Source: Cupriavidus metallidurans CH34
GTDB lineage: Bacteria > Pseudomonadota > Gammaproteobacteria > Burkholderiales > Burkholderiaceae
Reading direction: 5' to 3'
NCBI RefSeq assembly: GCF_000196015.1
Contig: NC_007973.1
Span: 3,100,001-3,164,000, forward strand
DNA: 64,000 nt
Under the pieces are notes generated by a model. That model was given only the letters and a program-made list of their open reading frames with translations, was not told where the DNA came from and did no database searches. A program made the translations under genes and the position numbers. Shown in pieces: positions 16,980 to 26,601 of this stretch; positions within the stretch are counted from its first letter, which is position 1; each line of letters opens with the position of its first letter.

Positions 16980-18185
16980 TTACATCTTCACGACGTCGAG
17001 GACGGACTTCTTCTTGTCCTTGTAGTCGTACAGGGTGATGGTGCCCTCCTTCATATCGCCCTTCTCGTCGAAGGCGATGTTGCCGATCACGCCCTTGTAG
17101 TTCGTCTTCGGCATCTCGGCCAGGATGGCCGCCGCGTCGGTCGAATTGGCGCGCTTCATCGCGTCGACGATCACCATGACGGCGTCATAGGTGAACGGCG
17201 CGTAGATCTGCACCGGCGAGTTGAAACGTGCCTGGTAGCGCTTCTCGAAGTCGGCGCCCTTCTCCATCTTGGACAGTGCCAGACCGGCTTCCGAGCAGAT
17301 GAGGTTGTCCACCGCATCGCCAGCCAGTTCGGCCACCTTGTCGGTACAAACACCATCGCCGCCAACGATCTTCGCCGTGATGCCCAGTTCCTTGGCCTGC
17401 TTGGCGAACGGACCGCCGGTGGCGTCCATGCCACCGTACATGATCACGTCGGGCTTCTTGCCCTTGATCTTGGTCAGAATGGCCTTGAAGTCGGTGGCCT
17501 TGTCGTTGGTGGCTTCACGTGCCACCACGTTCACACCATCGGCCTTCGAGGTCTTCTCGAACTCATCGGCCAGGCCCTTGCCGTAGGCGGTGGCATCGTC
17601 AACGATGGCCACGGTCTTGGCGTGCAGGGTCTTGGCAGCGTAGTTGGCCAGTGCCGGACCTTGCTGGGCATCCGTCGCCACCACGCGATAGGTGGTCTTG
17701 AAGCCCTGCTTGGTGTAGTCGGGGTTGGTCGACGACGGCGAGATCTGGACGATGCCGGCATCGCTGTAGATCTTCGAAGCCGGGATCGACACGCCCGAGT
17801 TCAGGTGGCCCACCACGGCCACGACCTTGGCGTCCACCAGCTTCTGGGCCACGGCGGTACCGGTCTTCGGATCGGCCGCGTCGTCTTCGCCAACCAGTTC
17901 CAGCTTGATCTTCTTGCCGTTGATGGTCAGGCCATCCTTGTTGACCTCTTCCACGGCCAGGCGGGCGCCGTTCTCGTTGTCCTTGCCAAGGTGGGCAATG
18001 CCGCCGGTCAGGGGCGCCGCGTGACCGATCTTGACGATGGTCTCGCCGCCACTCGTGTCGGCTGCCGCCGTGGCAGCGGGTGCCGGTGCGGCCGATTCAA
18101 CCGGCTTTTCTTCTTTCTTGCCACATGCAGCGACCAGCGCCACAGCGGCCGCGATCGGCAGAATCTTGGCAAACGTGAATTGCAT
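16980..18185 (-). CDS. livK: Branched-chain amino acid ABC transporter receptor, predicted lipoprotein (LivK-like)
   Basis: A 401-residue periplasmic-binding-protein type I receptor. The N terminus has a lipobox VAAC with Cys21, followed by an Ala/Pro/Glu-rich linker of about 30 residues. This suggests a membrane-anchored lipoprotein rather than a freely soluble receptor. The ligand domain starts near residue 50 with VKIGHAAPLTGGIAHLG. The start at 18185 gives a correct signal peptide; longer upstream frames run through AT-rich non-coding DNA. It supplies substrate to LivHMGF. Confidence 0.92.
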   Translation of the reverse strand: MQFTFAKILPIAAAVALVAACGKKEEKPVESAAPAPAATAAADTSGGETIVKIGHAAPLTGGIAHLGKDNENGARLAVEEVNKDGLTINGKKIKLELVGEDDAADPKTGTAVAQKLVDAKVVAVVGHLNSGVSIPASKIYSDAGIVQISPSSTNPDYTKQGFKTTYRVVATDAQQGPALANYAAKTLHAKTVAIVDDATAYGKGLADEFEKTSKADGVNVVAREATNDKATDFKAILTKIKGKKPDVIMYGGMDATGGPFAKQAKELGITAKIVGGDGVCTDKVAELAGDAVDNLICSEAGLALSKMEKGADFEKRYQARFNSPVQIYAPFTYDAVMVIVDAMKRANSTDAAAILAEMPKTNYKGVIGNIAFDEKGDMKEGTITLYDYKDKKKSVLDVVKM

Positions 18186-18859
18186 GAGTGATCTCCTAGG
18201 ATTCACAAAAACAGGGAATAAAACACGCCTCCCGGACGTATTCCCCGAACCGCCTTTGTTTAGTTTCAATTTGAAACGCGCGAATTGTATCCCCTTTCTT
18301 TGTAGATGCAATACGCGACGCAACAACCTGAACCTTTTACCCGCCAAATGAGCTAGGGAATTTCCCCAATGCACAAAATGGGGCAATCTCCGCTCAGTTG
18401 GCAGACCCGTCACATACCCTTACAAGAATCGTGCCCAGCCCCTGCCCAACCAAGCGGCACCACCGTATAAGCATTGCCGGAGCCACCTATAATCACCAAC
18501 TATTAATTAGGCATTTCATTTCAAATGCAAGATTGCCTCTCTAATGTGCAGAATATGTCGCCGCCCCAAAATAGGGAAAACCCCAGCATCGGGGATTACC
18601 CTGTATTGTCTGCGTGTATAGACACGCGAGAAACGTATTAATAAAGAAACGGCTATTACAGAAGTATTGGACGAGGAACAAATGCGCGGCGGCAACGAAC
18701 GTGCGGAATGACACCCAAGCACCAATCATGGGCGGGAGAAAGGCGGTGCGGATTGCTGGGGAGGGATTTCGGCGCGGACACGGTCACGCGTACGCGTGAG
18801 GTGTCCGGCAGGGACGAGGCAGGCAGGGCGCCCGGCCTCGGGAACTCAGGGCTTCAGGA
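18186..18859. other. 674-bp AT-richer intergenic region between livK and ispH
   Basis: No credible gene was found; short open frames here lack homology-like features. The part from about 18260 to 18700 is clearly richer in A+T than its surroundings and holds a perfect palindrome at 18263-18277, a GCGTGT/ACACGC hairpin at 18612-18627 and several A/T runs. It probably contains the livK promoter region. Confidence 0.6.
18263..18277. promoter_or_regulatory. Perfect palindrome upstream of livK, candidate operator
   Basis: GTTTCAATTTGAAAC is a perfect 7+1+7 palindrome placed 78-92 bp before the livK start codon. Its symmetry and position suit a dimeric regulator of the importer, but no regulator can be named. 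Confidence 0.45.
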
Positions 18860-19852
18860 TCAGGACTGGACCGACACGCTGGCCAGGCCGCGCGGCAGCG
18901 GGAACGACATGTTCTCTTCCACGCCCTCGAGCGCACGCACGCTCTTGACGCCGAAGGTCCGCAGACGCTCGACGATTGCCTGGGCGAGCGCCTCGGGCGC
19001 CGAGGCGCCGGCTGTCAGGCCAATGCGGCGCTTGCCAGTCACCCATTCCGGCTTGAGCTGTTCCGGATCGTCCACCATGTACGCCGGCACGCCCAGACGG
19101 TCGGCCAGTTCGCGCAGGCGGTTCGAGTTCGAGCTGTTCGGGCTGCCCACCACGATCACCACTTCCACCTGCGGCACCATGAACTTCACGGCGTCCTGGC
19201 GGTTCTGCGTCGCGTAGCAGATGTCCTGCTTCTTCGGCTCGCGGATCTGCGGGAAGCGGACCTTGAGCGCGGCCACGATCTCGGCGGTTTCGTCCACCGA
19301 CAGCGTGGTCTGCGTGACGTAGGCCAGTTGTTGCGGATCGGCAACGACCAGACGATTCACGTCGTCCACCGATTCCACCAGCAGCATCCCGTGTTCGGAT
19401 TGGCCCATCGTGCCTTCCACTTCGGGGTGGCCCCGGTGGCCGATCATGATGATCTCGCAACCCTCGCCGCGCATCTTGCCGACTTCCACGTGCACCTTGG
19501 TCACCAGCGGGCAGGTGGCATCGAAAACGGTCAGACCTCGCGCTGTGGCGTCGGCGCGCACTTCCTTCGATACGCCATGGGCGCTGAAGATAACCGTCGA
19601 GCCCTGCGGCACTTCGTCGAGCTCGTCGACGAAGATCGCGCCTTTCTTGCGCAGGTCGGCCACCACGTAGGCGTTGTGGACGATCTCGTGGCGCACATAG
19701 ATAGGAGCGCCGAACCGCGACAGCGCGCGTTCGACGATTTCGATCGCACGATCGACGCCCGCGCAGAAGCCGCGCGGCTGCGCCATCAGGATCTCGGCAT
19801 CGGCAGGGACAGTGGTTTCGGTCATGCTGCGTTCCGTTACAACGGCAGACAT
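18860..19852 (-). CDS. ispH: 4-hydroxy-3-methylbut-2-enyl diphosphate reductase
   Basis: A 330-residue iron-sulfur enzyme of the last MEP-pathway step, making isopentenyl and dimethylallyl diphosphate. The three cluster cysteines are in [11 protein letters not shown] (about residue 30), FDATCPLV and QDICYATQ. Substrate-binding blocks SAHGVSKEV and [11 protein letters not shown] are present. The ATG at 19852 overlaps the fkpB stop as TGATG; a second in-frame ATG lies 9 codons later at 19825. The fkpB-ispH pairing is also seen in E. coli. Confidence 0.96.
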   Translation of the reverse strand: MSAVVTERSMTETTVPADAEILMAQPRGFCAGVDRAIEIVERALSRFGAPIYVRHEIVHNAYVVADLRKKGAIFVDELDEVPQGSTVIFSAHGVSKEVRADATARGLTVFDATCPLVTKVHVEVGKMRGEGCEIIMIGHRGHPEVEGTMGQSEHGMLLVESVDDVNRLVVADPQQLAYVTQTTLSVDETAEIVAALKVRFPQIREPKKQDICYATQNRQDAVKFMVPQVEVVIVVGSPNSSNSNRLRELADRLGVPAYMVDDPEQLKPEWVTGKRRIGLTAGASAPEALAQAIVERLRTFGVKSVRALEGVEENMSFPLPRGLASVSVQS

Positions 19853-20343
19853 CAGAGAATTCCGATCAGCTGGACGTCGAACAGAATTGCCTGTCCGGCC
19901 AGCGGGTGGTTGAAATCGAAAAGCGCGGCGGTCTCGCCGTACTCCTTGAGCACGCCGGCGTACTTGCCGCCGCCAGGCGCGTTGAATTCGACAAGGTCGC
20001 CCGGCGCGTAGTCTTCCTCGAACGAGCTGTTCTCGCGCAGCGTGGCCAGCGAGACCCATTGCAGCAGTTCGGGATTACGCGGGCCGAACGCCTGTTCGGG
20101 GGCCAGGCGATAGAGGGTGCGCTCGCCTTCGGCCATCCCCAGCAGCGCCTGTTCCAGCGTCGGAACGAGTTGACCCTGGCCAAGCAGCAGCGTGGCGGGC
20201 TTTTCCTCGAACGTGCTCACCACTTCGGTGCCGTTCTCGAGGGCAATGCTGTAATGAAGCGTCAGGAAGGAGTCTGCCTGGACGGTCTTGCGCGCAGGCG
20301 CGGCGTCACGTTCGGCCTGGGCCGCAGTAGATTGCAAAGTCAT
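19852..20343 (-). CDS. fkpB: FKBP-type peptidyl-prolyl isomerase (SlpA/FkpB-like)
   Basis: A 163-residue isomerase of the SlpA/FkpB group. The FKBP core is [20 protein letters not shown] near residues 25-44, followed by the inserted-flap segment [17 protein letters not shown] and the closing [14 protein letters not shown]. It catalyses proline isomerisation or acts as a chaperone in the cytoplasm, since no signal peptide is present. The start at 20343 (MTLQSTAAQ) is favoured over one 9 codons upstream. It is co-transcribed with ispH. Confidence 0.92.
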   Translation of the reverse strand: MTLQSTAAQAERDAAPARKTVQADSFLTLHYSIALENGTEVVSTFEEKPATLLLGQGQLVPTLEQALLGMAEGERTLYRLAPEQAFGPRNPELLQWVSLATLRENSSFEEDYAPGDLVEFNAPGGGKYAGVLKEYGETAALFDFNHPLAGQAILFDVQLIGIL

Positions 20344-20725
20344 GGGAGTCAACCGGTCAACAGCCGCCATTGTATGCGACTAGACCATCGGCCGTTGGGC
20401 TGCTCGCGCTGGCAACTCGGAAAACCTTGAGGAAACACATCCCGGAAGAGACTGGACAGCACTCGCCGGGGCCGTTACATTGTGGGCCCCGTCGATCTCC
20501 GGTCGACGGCAGAACATGACCGGCCCATCCGTCAGCCCATGACGTGACGCAAGCAGCACGATGCAACGGCCCGCTTCCGAATCTGTCGGAAGGCATTGAT
20601 TCGTCGCTCGTTTCCGGTCTATAATGTTCGTTTCGCTGAAGTACCAATCCGCTGCAGTCCGGGCCCGCGCGCCTTTTGTTGATCTGTTGCGAACATTGTC
20701 CACGAATAAGATTTAGGAGTGCTTC
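20344..20725. other. Intergenic region before rpmB
   Basis: 382 bp without a gene between the divergent fkpB and rpmB. Apart from the rpmB promoter at 20596-20625 and a few small GC-rich inverted repeats I see nothing identifiable. Confidence 0.55.
20596..20625 (+). promoter_or_regulatory. Promoter of rpmB-rpmG
   Basis: TTGATT (20596-20601), an 18-bp spacer and a consensus TATAAT (20620-20625). The start site should fall near 20632, leaving a leader of about 95 nt before rpmB that could host ribosomal-protein feedback. Confidence 0.72.
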
Positions 20726-20959
20726 ATGGCACGCGTCTGTCAAGTGACCGGGAAAGCGCCGATGGTCGGCAACAACGTTTCCCACGCAAACAACAAGACC
20801 AAGCGCCGTTTTCTGCCCAACCTGCAGAACCGCCGCTTCTTCGTTGAATCGGAAAACCGCTGGGTGAGCCTGCGCGTCTCGAACGCCGGTCTGCGCCTGA
20901 TCGACAAGAAAGGCATCGACGCCGTGCTCGCAGACCTGCGCGCACGCGGCGAAGTCTAA
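20726..20959 (+). CDS. rpmB: 50S ribosomal protein L28
   Basis: A 77-residue ribosomal protein beginning [12 protein letters not shown], the standard L28 N terminus, and containing [12 protein letters not shown]. It has an AGGAG ribosome-binding site 7 bp before the ATG. L28 is part of the large subunit; rpmB and rpmG form a two-gene operon here, 13 bp apart, as in most bacteria. Confidence 0.98.
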
Positions 20960-20972
20960 TTAGGAGTACACC

Positions 20973-21143
20973 ATGGCCAGCAAAGGCGGACGCGACAAGA
21001 TCAAGCTGGAATCGACCGCAGGTACCGGTCATTTCTACACGACCACCAAGAACAAGCGCACCATGCCGGAAAAGATGGAGATCTCGAAGTTCGATCCCGT
21101 CGCCCGTAAGCATGTGCCTTACAAGGAAACCAAGATCAAGTAA
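20973..21143 (+). CDS. rpmG: 50S ribosomal protein L33
   Basis: A 56-residue ribosomal protein starting [19 protein letters not shown] and ending [11 protein letters not shown], characteristic of proteobacterial L33. It lacks the zinc-binding cysteines present in some L33 forms, so it is the Cys-free type. A TAGGAG sequence precedes the ATG. It is the second gene after rpmB and is followed by a terminator. Confidence 0.97.
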
Positions 21144-21163
21144 TTGATCTACGGTCTTCAGCC

Positions 21164-21190
21164 AAAAGCCCCGCACTAGCGGGGCTTTTT
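21164..21190 (+). terminator. Terminator of rpmB-rpmG
   Basis: Perfect stem AAAAGCCCCGC / GCGGGGCTTTT with a 4-nt loop and a T-run ending at 21190, 20 bp after the rpmG stop codon. Confidence 0.92.
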
Positions 21191-21324
21191 GTTTCTGGGC
21201 GGCCGTCCGGCAATCGCCGCCAAACCTTGCCAGCCAAGGGGAAGGTGTAACAGTCTGGTGCAGGTGGGTGTAGACTTGCGAGCTTTCCCCCAACGCTCTT
21301 TCGCCCTCGCGCGATCCCTGCACC

Positions 21325-22932
21325 ATGAACTACGACGTCGCGATCGTCGGCAGCGGGCTGGCCGGCCTTACCGTCGCTTTGCAGCTTGCCGATACCCACC
21401 GGGTTGTCATCCTCAGCAAACGCGCCATGACAACGGGGGCTAGCGATTGGGCCCAGGGCGGAATCGCCGCGGTGCTCGACTCGGGCGATAGTCACGACGA
21501 ACACACGCAGGACACGCTGGTTGCAGGTGCAGGACTTTGCGACGAGGATGCGACGCGCTTCATCGTGGAGCATGGCCGCGAAGCGATCCAATGGCTGATC
21601 GACCGCGGGGTGCCGTTCACGCGCGACGAACAGGCCGAACTCGGCTTCCACCTCACCCGCGAAGGCGGGCATAGCCGTCGCCGCATCATCCACGTTGCCG
21701 ACGCCACGGGCCATGCGGTGGTGACCACGCTGGCCGAGCAGGCCCGCCAGCATCCGAACATCACGATCCTCGAAGACCAGTTCGCAGTCGACCTGATCAC
21801 GTCCGCCAAGCTCGGCTTGCCCGGCAACCGTTGCTATGGCCTGTACGTGCTCGATGCGGAAACGGGCGAAGTGCGCACGCTCACAGCCACGCATACGGTA
21901 CTGGCCGCCGGCGGCGCGGGCAAGGTCTACCTCTATACGACCAACCCCGATACGGCTACGGGCGACGGCATCGCCATGGCCTGGCGCGCGGGCTGCCGGG
22001 TGTCGAACATGGAATTCATCCAGTTCCACCCGACCTGCCTCTATCACCCCTACGCGAAGTCGTTCCTGATCTCGGAAGCCGTGCGCGGCGAAGGCGGCCT
22101 GCTGAGGCTGCCGGATGGCACGCGCTTCATGCCCGAGCATGATGCCCGCGCCGAACTGGCGCCGCGTGACGTGGTAGCCCGCGCCATCGACTTCGAAATG
22201 AAGAAGCGCGGCCTGGATTGCGTGTATCTCGACATCACGCACCAGCCCGTGTCGTTCCTCAAGGAACACTTCCCGACGATCTACGCCCGCTGCCTGGAAC
22301 TCGGCATCGATATCGCACGCGAGCCGATTCCCGTGGTGCCGGCCGCGCACTACACCTGTGGTGGCGTGGTCACCGATACGGCGGGCCGCACCGATCTCGG
22401 CAATCTCTACGCAGTTGGCGAGACGGGCTGCACGGGCCTGCACGGCGCCAACCGCCTGGCCTCGAACTCGCTGCTCGAATGCATGGTGATCGGCCGTGCC
22501 GCGGCTGCGGACATTGCCTCGCAAGGCAAGGCCGACGCGCCGGACATCACGCTGCCGGCCTGGGACGAGAGCCGCGTATCGGATGCCGACGAGGAAGTCG
22601 TCGTCTCGCACAACTGGGATGAGCTGCGCCGCCTGATGTGGAACTACGTCGGCATCGTGCGCACCGACAAGCGGCTGGAGCGCGCGCAGCACCGGATCGG
22701 CATGCTGCGCGAGGAGATTGCCGAGTACTACGCGAATTTCCGCGTTACTCGCGATCTGTTGGAATTGCGCAACCTGGTGGAAGTGGCGTCGCTGATCGTC
22801 GACAGCGCCTACTCGCGCCACGAAAGCCGTGGCCTGCACTACAGCCGTGACTATCCGGAAACGCTGCCGAAGGCGCTGCCTACCGTGCTGCAACCGCTGA
22901 CGGGCCGCGCGGCAAGCCGCCGGAAGGTCTGA
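21325..22932 (+). CDS. nadB: L-aspartate oxidase
   Basis: A 535-residue FAD enzyme that oxidises L-aspartate to iminoaspartate, the first step of de novo NAD synthesis. The dinucleotide-binding motif [16 protein letters not shown] starts near residue 8. The family blocks [12 protein letters not shown] and [20 protein letters not shown] are present. Length matches the family. It is transcribed towards nadC and nadA, which lie on the opposite strand, so the three pathway genes are clustered but not in one operon. Confidence 0.97.
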   Translation: MNYDVAIVGSGLAGLTVALQLADTHRVVILSKRAMTTGASDWAQGGIAAVLDSGDSHDEHTQDTLVAGAGLCDEDATRFIVEHGREAIQWLIDRGVPFTRDEQAELGFHLTREGGHSRRRIIHVADATGHAVVTTLAEQARQHPNITILEDQFAVDLITSAKLGLPGNRCYGLYVLDAETGEVRTLTATHTVLAAGGAGKVYLYTTNPDTATGDGIAMAWRAGCRVSNMEFIQFHPTCLYHPYAKSFLISEAVRGEGGLLRLPDGTRFMPEHDARAELAPRDVVARAIDFEMKKRGLDCVYLDITHQPVSFLKEHFPTIYARCLELGIDIAREPIPVVPAAHYTCGGVVTDTAGRTDLGNLYAVGETGCTGLHGANRLASNSLLECMVIGRAAAADIASQGKADAPDITLPAWDESRVSDADEEVVVSHNWDELRRLMWNYVGIVRTDKRLERAQHRIGMLREEIAEYYANFRVTRDLLELRNLVEVASLIVDSAYSRHESRGLHYSRDYPETLPKALPTVLQPLTGRAASRRKV

Positions 22933-22959
22933 GCCTCCGGCGACAGCCCAGGACCAGGT

Positions 22960-23823
22960 TCAGCCGACGATGCGCAGCGAGTAATCGGTCGCGCGCACAT
23001 CCTTGGTGAGGGCGCCGACCGAGATCCGGTCGACGCCGGTTTCGGCGAAACGGCGAATCGTTTCGTAGTTCACTCCGCCCGACACCTCGAGAAGTGCACG
23101 CTCACGGTTGATCGCCACGGCCTCTCGCATCATTTCCAGCGAGAAGTTGTCGATCAGCACGGACGTCGCGCCTGCCGCCAGCGCCTCTTCCAGCTCGGCG
23201 ATCGATTCAACCTCGATCTGGATCGAAGCATCGGTGCCAAGCGCCAGCGCCGCTTCCATCGCCGCCGCGATACCGCCGGCCGCCGCGATGTGGTTCTCCT
23301 TGATCAGGATGCCGTCGTATAGCGCCAGGCGCTGGTTCTCTCCGCCTCCGATCCTCACCGCATACTTCTGCGCAAGCCGCAGACCCGGCAGCGTCTTGCG
23401 CGTATCGAGCACGCGTGCGCGCGTATCGGCGATCAGATCGGCGTAACGGCGAGTGGCCGACGCCACGCCGGAGAGCAGTTGCAGGAAATTCAGCGATGGC
23501 CGCTCGGCGGTCAGCAACGCGCGTGCCGGCCCGGTGATTTCGCAGACCACGTCGTCCGGCGCCAGGCGCGCGCCCTCTTCCTTCTGCCACGTCACCTGCA
23601 GCCTCTCGTCGATGGCTTGCATGCAGGCGTCGAACCACGGGCGACCGCACAGCACGGCAGCTTCGCGAACAATCACGCGGGCGTGCACGGGCTTGTCGGC
23701 CGGCACCAGCAGACCGGTCAGGTCACCAGCCCCCACATCCTCGGCAATCGCCGCCTTGACGTTGGCGGCCAGCGCCACACGCAGCGCGGGGCCGTAGCTA
23801 TCGAATACGGAATTCACGCTCAT
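22960..23823 (-). CDS. nadC: Nicotinate-nucleotide pyrophosphorylase (carboxylating)
   Basis: A 287-residue quinolinate phosphoribosyltransferase that joins quinolinate and PRPP to give nicotinate mononucleotide. Characteristic blocks are [20 protein letters not shown] (about 132-151), [17 protein letters not shown] (about 161-177) and ILIKENHI. The start at 23823 overlaps the stop of nadA by 4 bp, which indicates translational coupling; a longer in-frame region upstream lies inside nadA and is not real. Confidence 0.96.
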   Translation of the reverse strand: MSVNSVFDSYGPALRVALAANVKAAIAEDVGAGDLTGLLVPADKPVHARVIVREAAVLCGRPWFDACMQAIDERLQVTWQKEEGARLAPDDVVCEITGPARALLTAERPSLNFLQLLSGVASATRRYADLIADTRARVLDTRKTLPGLRLAQKYAVRIGGGENQRLALYDGILIKENHIAAAGGIAAAMEAALALGTDASIQIEVESIAELEEALAAGATSVLIDNFSLEMMREAVAINRERALLEVSGGVNYETIRRFAETGVDRISVGALTKDVRATDYSLRIVG

Positions 23824-24974
23824 GCCGGGCCAACTCCGCTGAACAGTGCCGATTCCTTGGCGAGATCGGCTGCGGGGCGAACATTGGCTTTCTGCTGCGC
23901 GGCGAAATCGAGCATCCGGTTGATACACGTTACGGCGCGTCGTCCGATGTCGGCGTCGACGTGAATTTCGTTGCGGCCGGTCTCGAGGACTTCGGCCAGA
24001 TTGGTCAGCGCATTCATGGCCATCCACGGGCAATGCGCGCAGCTCTTGCAGGTGGCGCTGTTGCCGGCGGTCGGGGCCTCGATGAACATCTTGCCCGGCG
24101 CGGCCATACGCATCTTGTGCAGGATGCCGTTATCGGTGGCAACGATGAACTCGTTGGCGTCCAACTGCTGGGCCGCGGCGATCAGCTGGCTGGTCGAGCC
24201 AACCACGTCAGCCTGCGCAACCACGTTGGCCGGCGACTCCGGGTGGACCAGGATCTTGGCCTTCGGATGCTCGCGGCGCAGCAGATCGAGTTCGATACCC
24301 TTGAACTCGTCGTGCACCAGGCACGAGCCCTGCCACAACAGCATGTCGGCGCCGGTCTGCTGCTGGATGTAGCTGCCCAGATGCTTGTCCGGCGCCCACA
24401 GGATCTTCTCGCCGCGCGCGTGCAGATGCTCGACGATCTTCAGGCCGATGCTCGACGTCACCATCCAGTCGGCGCGCGCCTTCACCGCCGCGCTGGTGTT
24501 GGCATAGACCACCACGGTGCGATCCGGGTGCGCATCGCAGAATGCCGAGAAATCGTCGGCCGGGCAGCCCAGGTCCAGCGAGCAGGTGGCGTCCAGATCC
24601 GGCATCAGGATGGTCTTCTCGGGGCTCAGGATCTTGGCGGTCTCGCCCATGAATCGTACACCGGCCACCACGAGCGTCTTGGCATCGTGATCGCGCCCGA
24701 AGCGGGCCATTTCCAGCGAATCGGACACGCAGCCGCCGGTTTCCTCGGCAAGATCCTGCAGGTCGGCATCGACGTAGTAATGCGCTACCAGCACCGCATT
24801 GCGCTCTTTCAGCAACTTGCGAATGCGGGACTTGAGCGCCTGGCGCTCATCGGGTGTCAGCGCCGGGGGCACCTTGGCCCAGGCGTGCGCGACGCAGCTA
24901 CCACCGGCGGCCGCGTCAGGGTCCGTCAGGTTCGGCTTCTCGAACTCGACGCTCTTGATCGTTTGTGGGGTCAT
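23820..24974 (-). CDS. nadA: Quinolinate synthase
   Basis: A 384-residue iron-sulfur enzyme that condenses iminoaspartate with dihydroxyacetone phosphate to form quinolinate. Likely cluster cysteines appear in [15 protein letters not shown], in the GSCLVHDEF region and in [10 protein letters not shown] near the C-terminal third. Other family blocks are [19 protein letters not shown] and LVHPESP. It is the first gene of the nadA-nadC unit and is close to the convergent nadB. Confidence 0.97.
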   Translation of the reverse strand: MTPQTIKSVEFEKPNLTDPDAAAGGSCVAHAWAKVPPALTPDERQALKSRIRKLLKERNAVLVAHYYVDADLQDLAEETGGCVSDSLEMARFGRDHDAKTLVVAGVRFMGETAKILSPEKTILMPDLDATCSLDLGCPADDFSAFCDAHPDRTVVVYANTSAAVKARADWMVTSSIGLKIVEHLHARGEKILWAPDKHLGSYIQQQTGADMLLWQGSCLVHDEFKGIELDLLRREHPKAKILVHPESPANVVAQADVVGSTSQLIAAAQQLDANEFIVATDNGILHKMRMAAPGKMFIEAPTAGNSATCKSCAHCPWMAMNALTNLAEVLETGRNEIHVDADIGRRAVTCINRMLDFAAQQKANVRPAADLAKESALFSGVGPA

Positions 24975-25060
24975 CTCTGCAGTACTCCTCGGCGCACCGT
25001 TGGCCGCCGCGCTGTGAACGCGCGGTCTGTGCCATCACATGGAGAAGTTTAGCCAAAAGA

Positions 25061-25085
25061 AAAGCCCCGCCTGGGGCGGGGCTTT
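25061..25085 (-). terminator. Terminator of the desaturase gene
   Basis: Perfect 11-bp stem AAAGCCCCGCC / GGCGGGGCTTT with a 3-nt loop. On the minus strand it is followed by TTCTTTTGG, the T-rich tail expected after the desaturase stop codon at 25116. Confidence 0.85.
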
Positions 25086-25115
25086 GTAGCCATGACGGGC
25101 GCGTCGGCGATTGTA

Positions 25116-26306
25116 TCAGGCGTACCGGCGCAGGCGCAGCGAAAACTCCTGCAGCGCCTGGATGCCGCTGGCTTCGGCGCGATGGCACCAGGCCTGCAGC
25201 TGAGCCAGCAGTTGCTCGCGCGTCAGGTTCGAGCGACCCCAGATCACAGCCAGTTCGCGGCGCATTTCCACGAACGTGCTCAGCATCTTGTTTTGCTCGA
25301 CGATGGTCGCCAATTGCTGACGTTGCGGCGCAGCCAGCTTGGTTTCCTCGCGGTGGAACCACTTGCGGGCCGGCTTGAAGCTCGAGTACTCGGGCGTATT
25401 GCCTTCCTTGTGCTTGCGCAGTTCATCCTTGTAGGCGGACTTCAGCGTCTTGGCATAGCGGGCCATCACGTCGTAGCGGTTAGCGATGATCGCTTCCAGC
25501 GTGTTGTGATCCACCGGACGAGCCTCCACCAGGCGAGCCTTGGGCGGGATCTTCTTGACCTTGGCCAGGCCCACCGACTGCATCGCGCGGATGTACCACC
25601 AACCCACGTCGATCTCATACCACTTGATCGAGAACTTGGCCGACGTCGGGTACGTGTGGTGGTTGTTGTGCAGCTCTTCACCGCCGATGATGAAGCCCCA
25701 CGGCGACACGTTGGTCGATGCGTCCTCGCAGTCGTAGTTGCGATAGCCCCAGTAGTGGCCCAGGCCGTTGATGATGCCGGCGGCATGGATCGGGATCCAG
25801 AGCATCTGCACTGCCCACACGGACATGCCGACCAGGCCGAACAGGGCCAGGTCGATGATCAGCATCAGCGCTACGCCTTGCCAGGAGAAGCGCGAGTACA
25901 AATTGCGCTCGATCCAGTCATCGGGCGTGCCGTGGCCGAACTTGGTGATGGTTTCCTTATTCTTGGCCTCGGCGCGATACAGCTCGGCGCCTTCCAGCAG
26001 CACCTTGCGGATGCCGCGGGTCTGCGGGCTGTGCGGATCGTCTTCGGTTTCGCACTTGGCGTGGTGCTTGCGGTGAATCGCGGTCCACTCCTTGGTCACC
26101 ATGCCCGTGGTCATCCACAGCCAGAAACGGAAGAAATGCTGGGCGATCGGATGCAGGTCCAGCGACCGGTGCGCCATGCAGCGGTGCAGGAAAATAGTCA
26201 CGCCGGCGATCGTGATGTGCGTCATCACGAGCGTGTAGATCACGATCTCCCACCAGGACCAGTTGGCGAGGCCGTTGGCGGCCCAATCAAGAATTGAGTC
26301 GAACAA
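25116..26306 (-). CDS. Membrane fatty-acid/acyl desaturase
   Basis: A 396-residue di-iron membrane desaturase. The three histidine boxes are HRCMAHR (near residue 41), HRKHH (near 79) and HNNHH (near 213), separated by hydrophobic segments in the usual desaturase order. It introduces a double bond into acyl chains, probably delta-9, and affects membrane fluidity. The most likely start is TTG at 26306 preceded by GGAGAA; an ATG at 26366 would add 20 residues unlike the family. A C-terminal hydrophilic extension of about 130 residues is present. Confidence 0.88.
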   Translation of the reverse strand: MFDSILDWAANGLANWSWWEIVIYTLVMTHITIAGVTIFLHRCMAHRSLDLHPIAQHFFRFWLWMTTGMVTKEWTAIHRKHHAKCETEDDPHSPQTRGIRKVLLEGAELYRAEAKNKETITKFGHGTPDDWIERNLYSRFSWQGVALMLIIDLALFGLVGMSVWAVQMLWIPIHAAGIINGLGHYWGYRNYDCEDASTNVSPWGFIIGGEELHNNHHTYPTSAKFSIKWYEIDVGWWYIRAMQSVGLAKVKKIPPKARLVEARPVDHNTLEAIIANRYDVMARYAKTLKSAYKDELRKHKEGNTPEYSSFKPARKWFHREETKLAAPQRQQLATIVEQNKMLSTFVEMRRELAVIWGRSNLTREQLLAQLQAWCHRAEASGIQALQEFSLRLRRYA

Positions 26307-26601
26307 ACTGTGTTCTCCGTCTAAAAAACGAGGGATGCAGTGCGGCACTACCATGCAACGCACCAAACGCGCAGAAAAAAGACTGCAAATTCAACGATTG
26401 CGATAGCTTTCTGGCGCTGGCGCAATCCTGCGTACGTGGCAGGAGCCGGGCCGAGGCACGAACCGCTGCAATCTGGCGGTTGTCTGGAAGTGGGGCTGAC
26501 GGGTTGGTCTGCAACCCGCGTTCAGCCCGATATTCTACCGGATCGACGCGGGTCAGACATCCGCTTTTTCCCCGACTTTGAGCGGCTGGCGCGGGAAACG
26601 T

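Noticed and set aside
18516..18729. Two overlapping short open frames in the AT-rich region before ispH
   Set aside because: No Shine-Dalgarno sequence, no domain-like pattern, and AT-rich DNA gives such frames by chance.
21136..22893. Open frame of 585 codons antisense to nadB
   Set aside because: Shadow of nadB with no recognisable domain.
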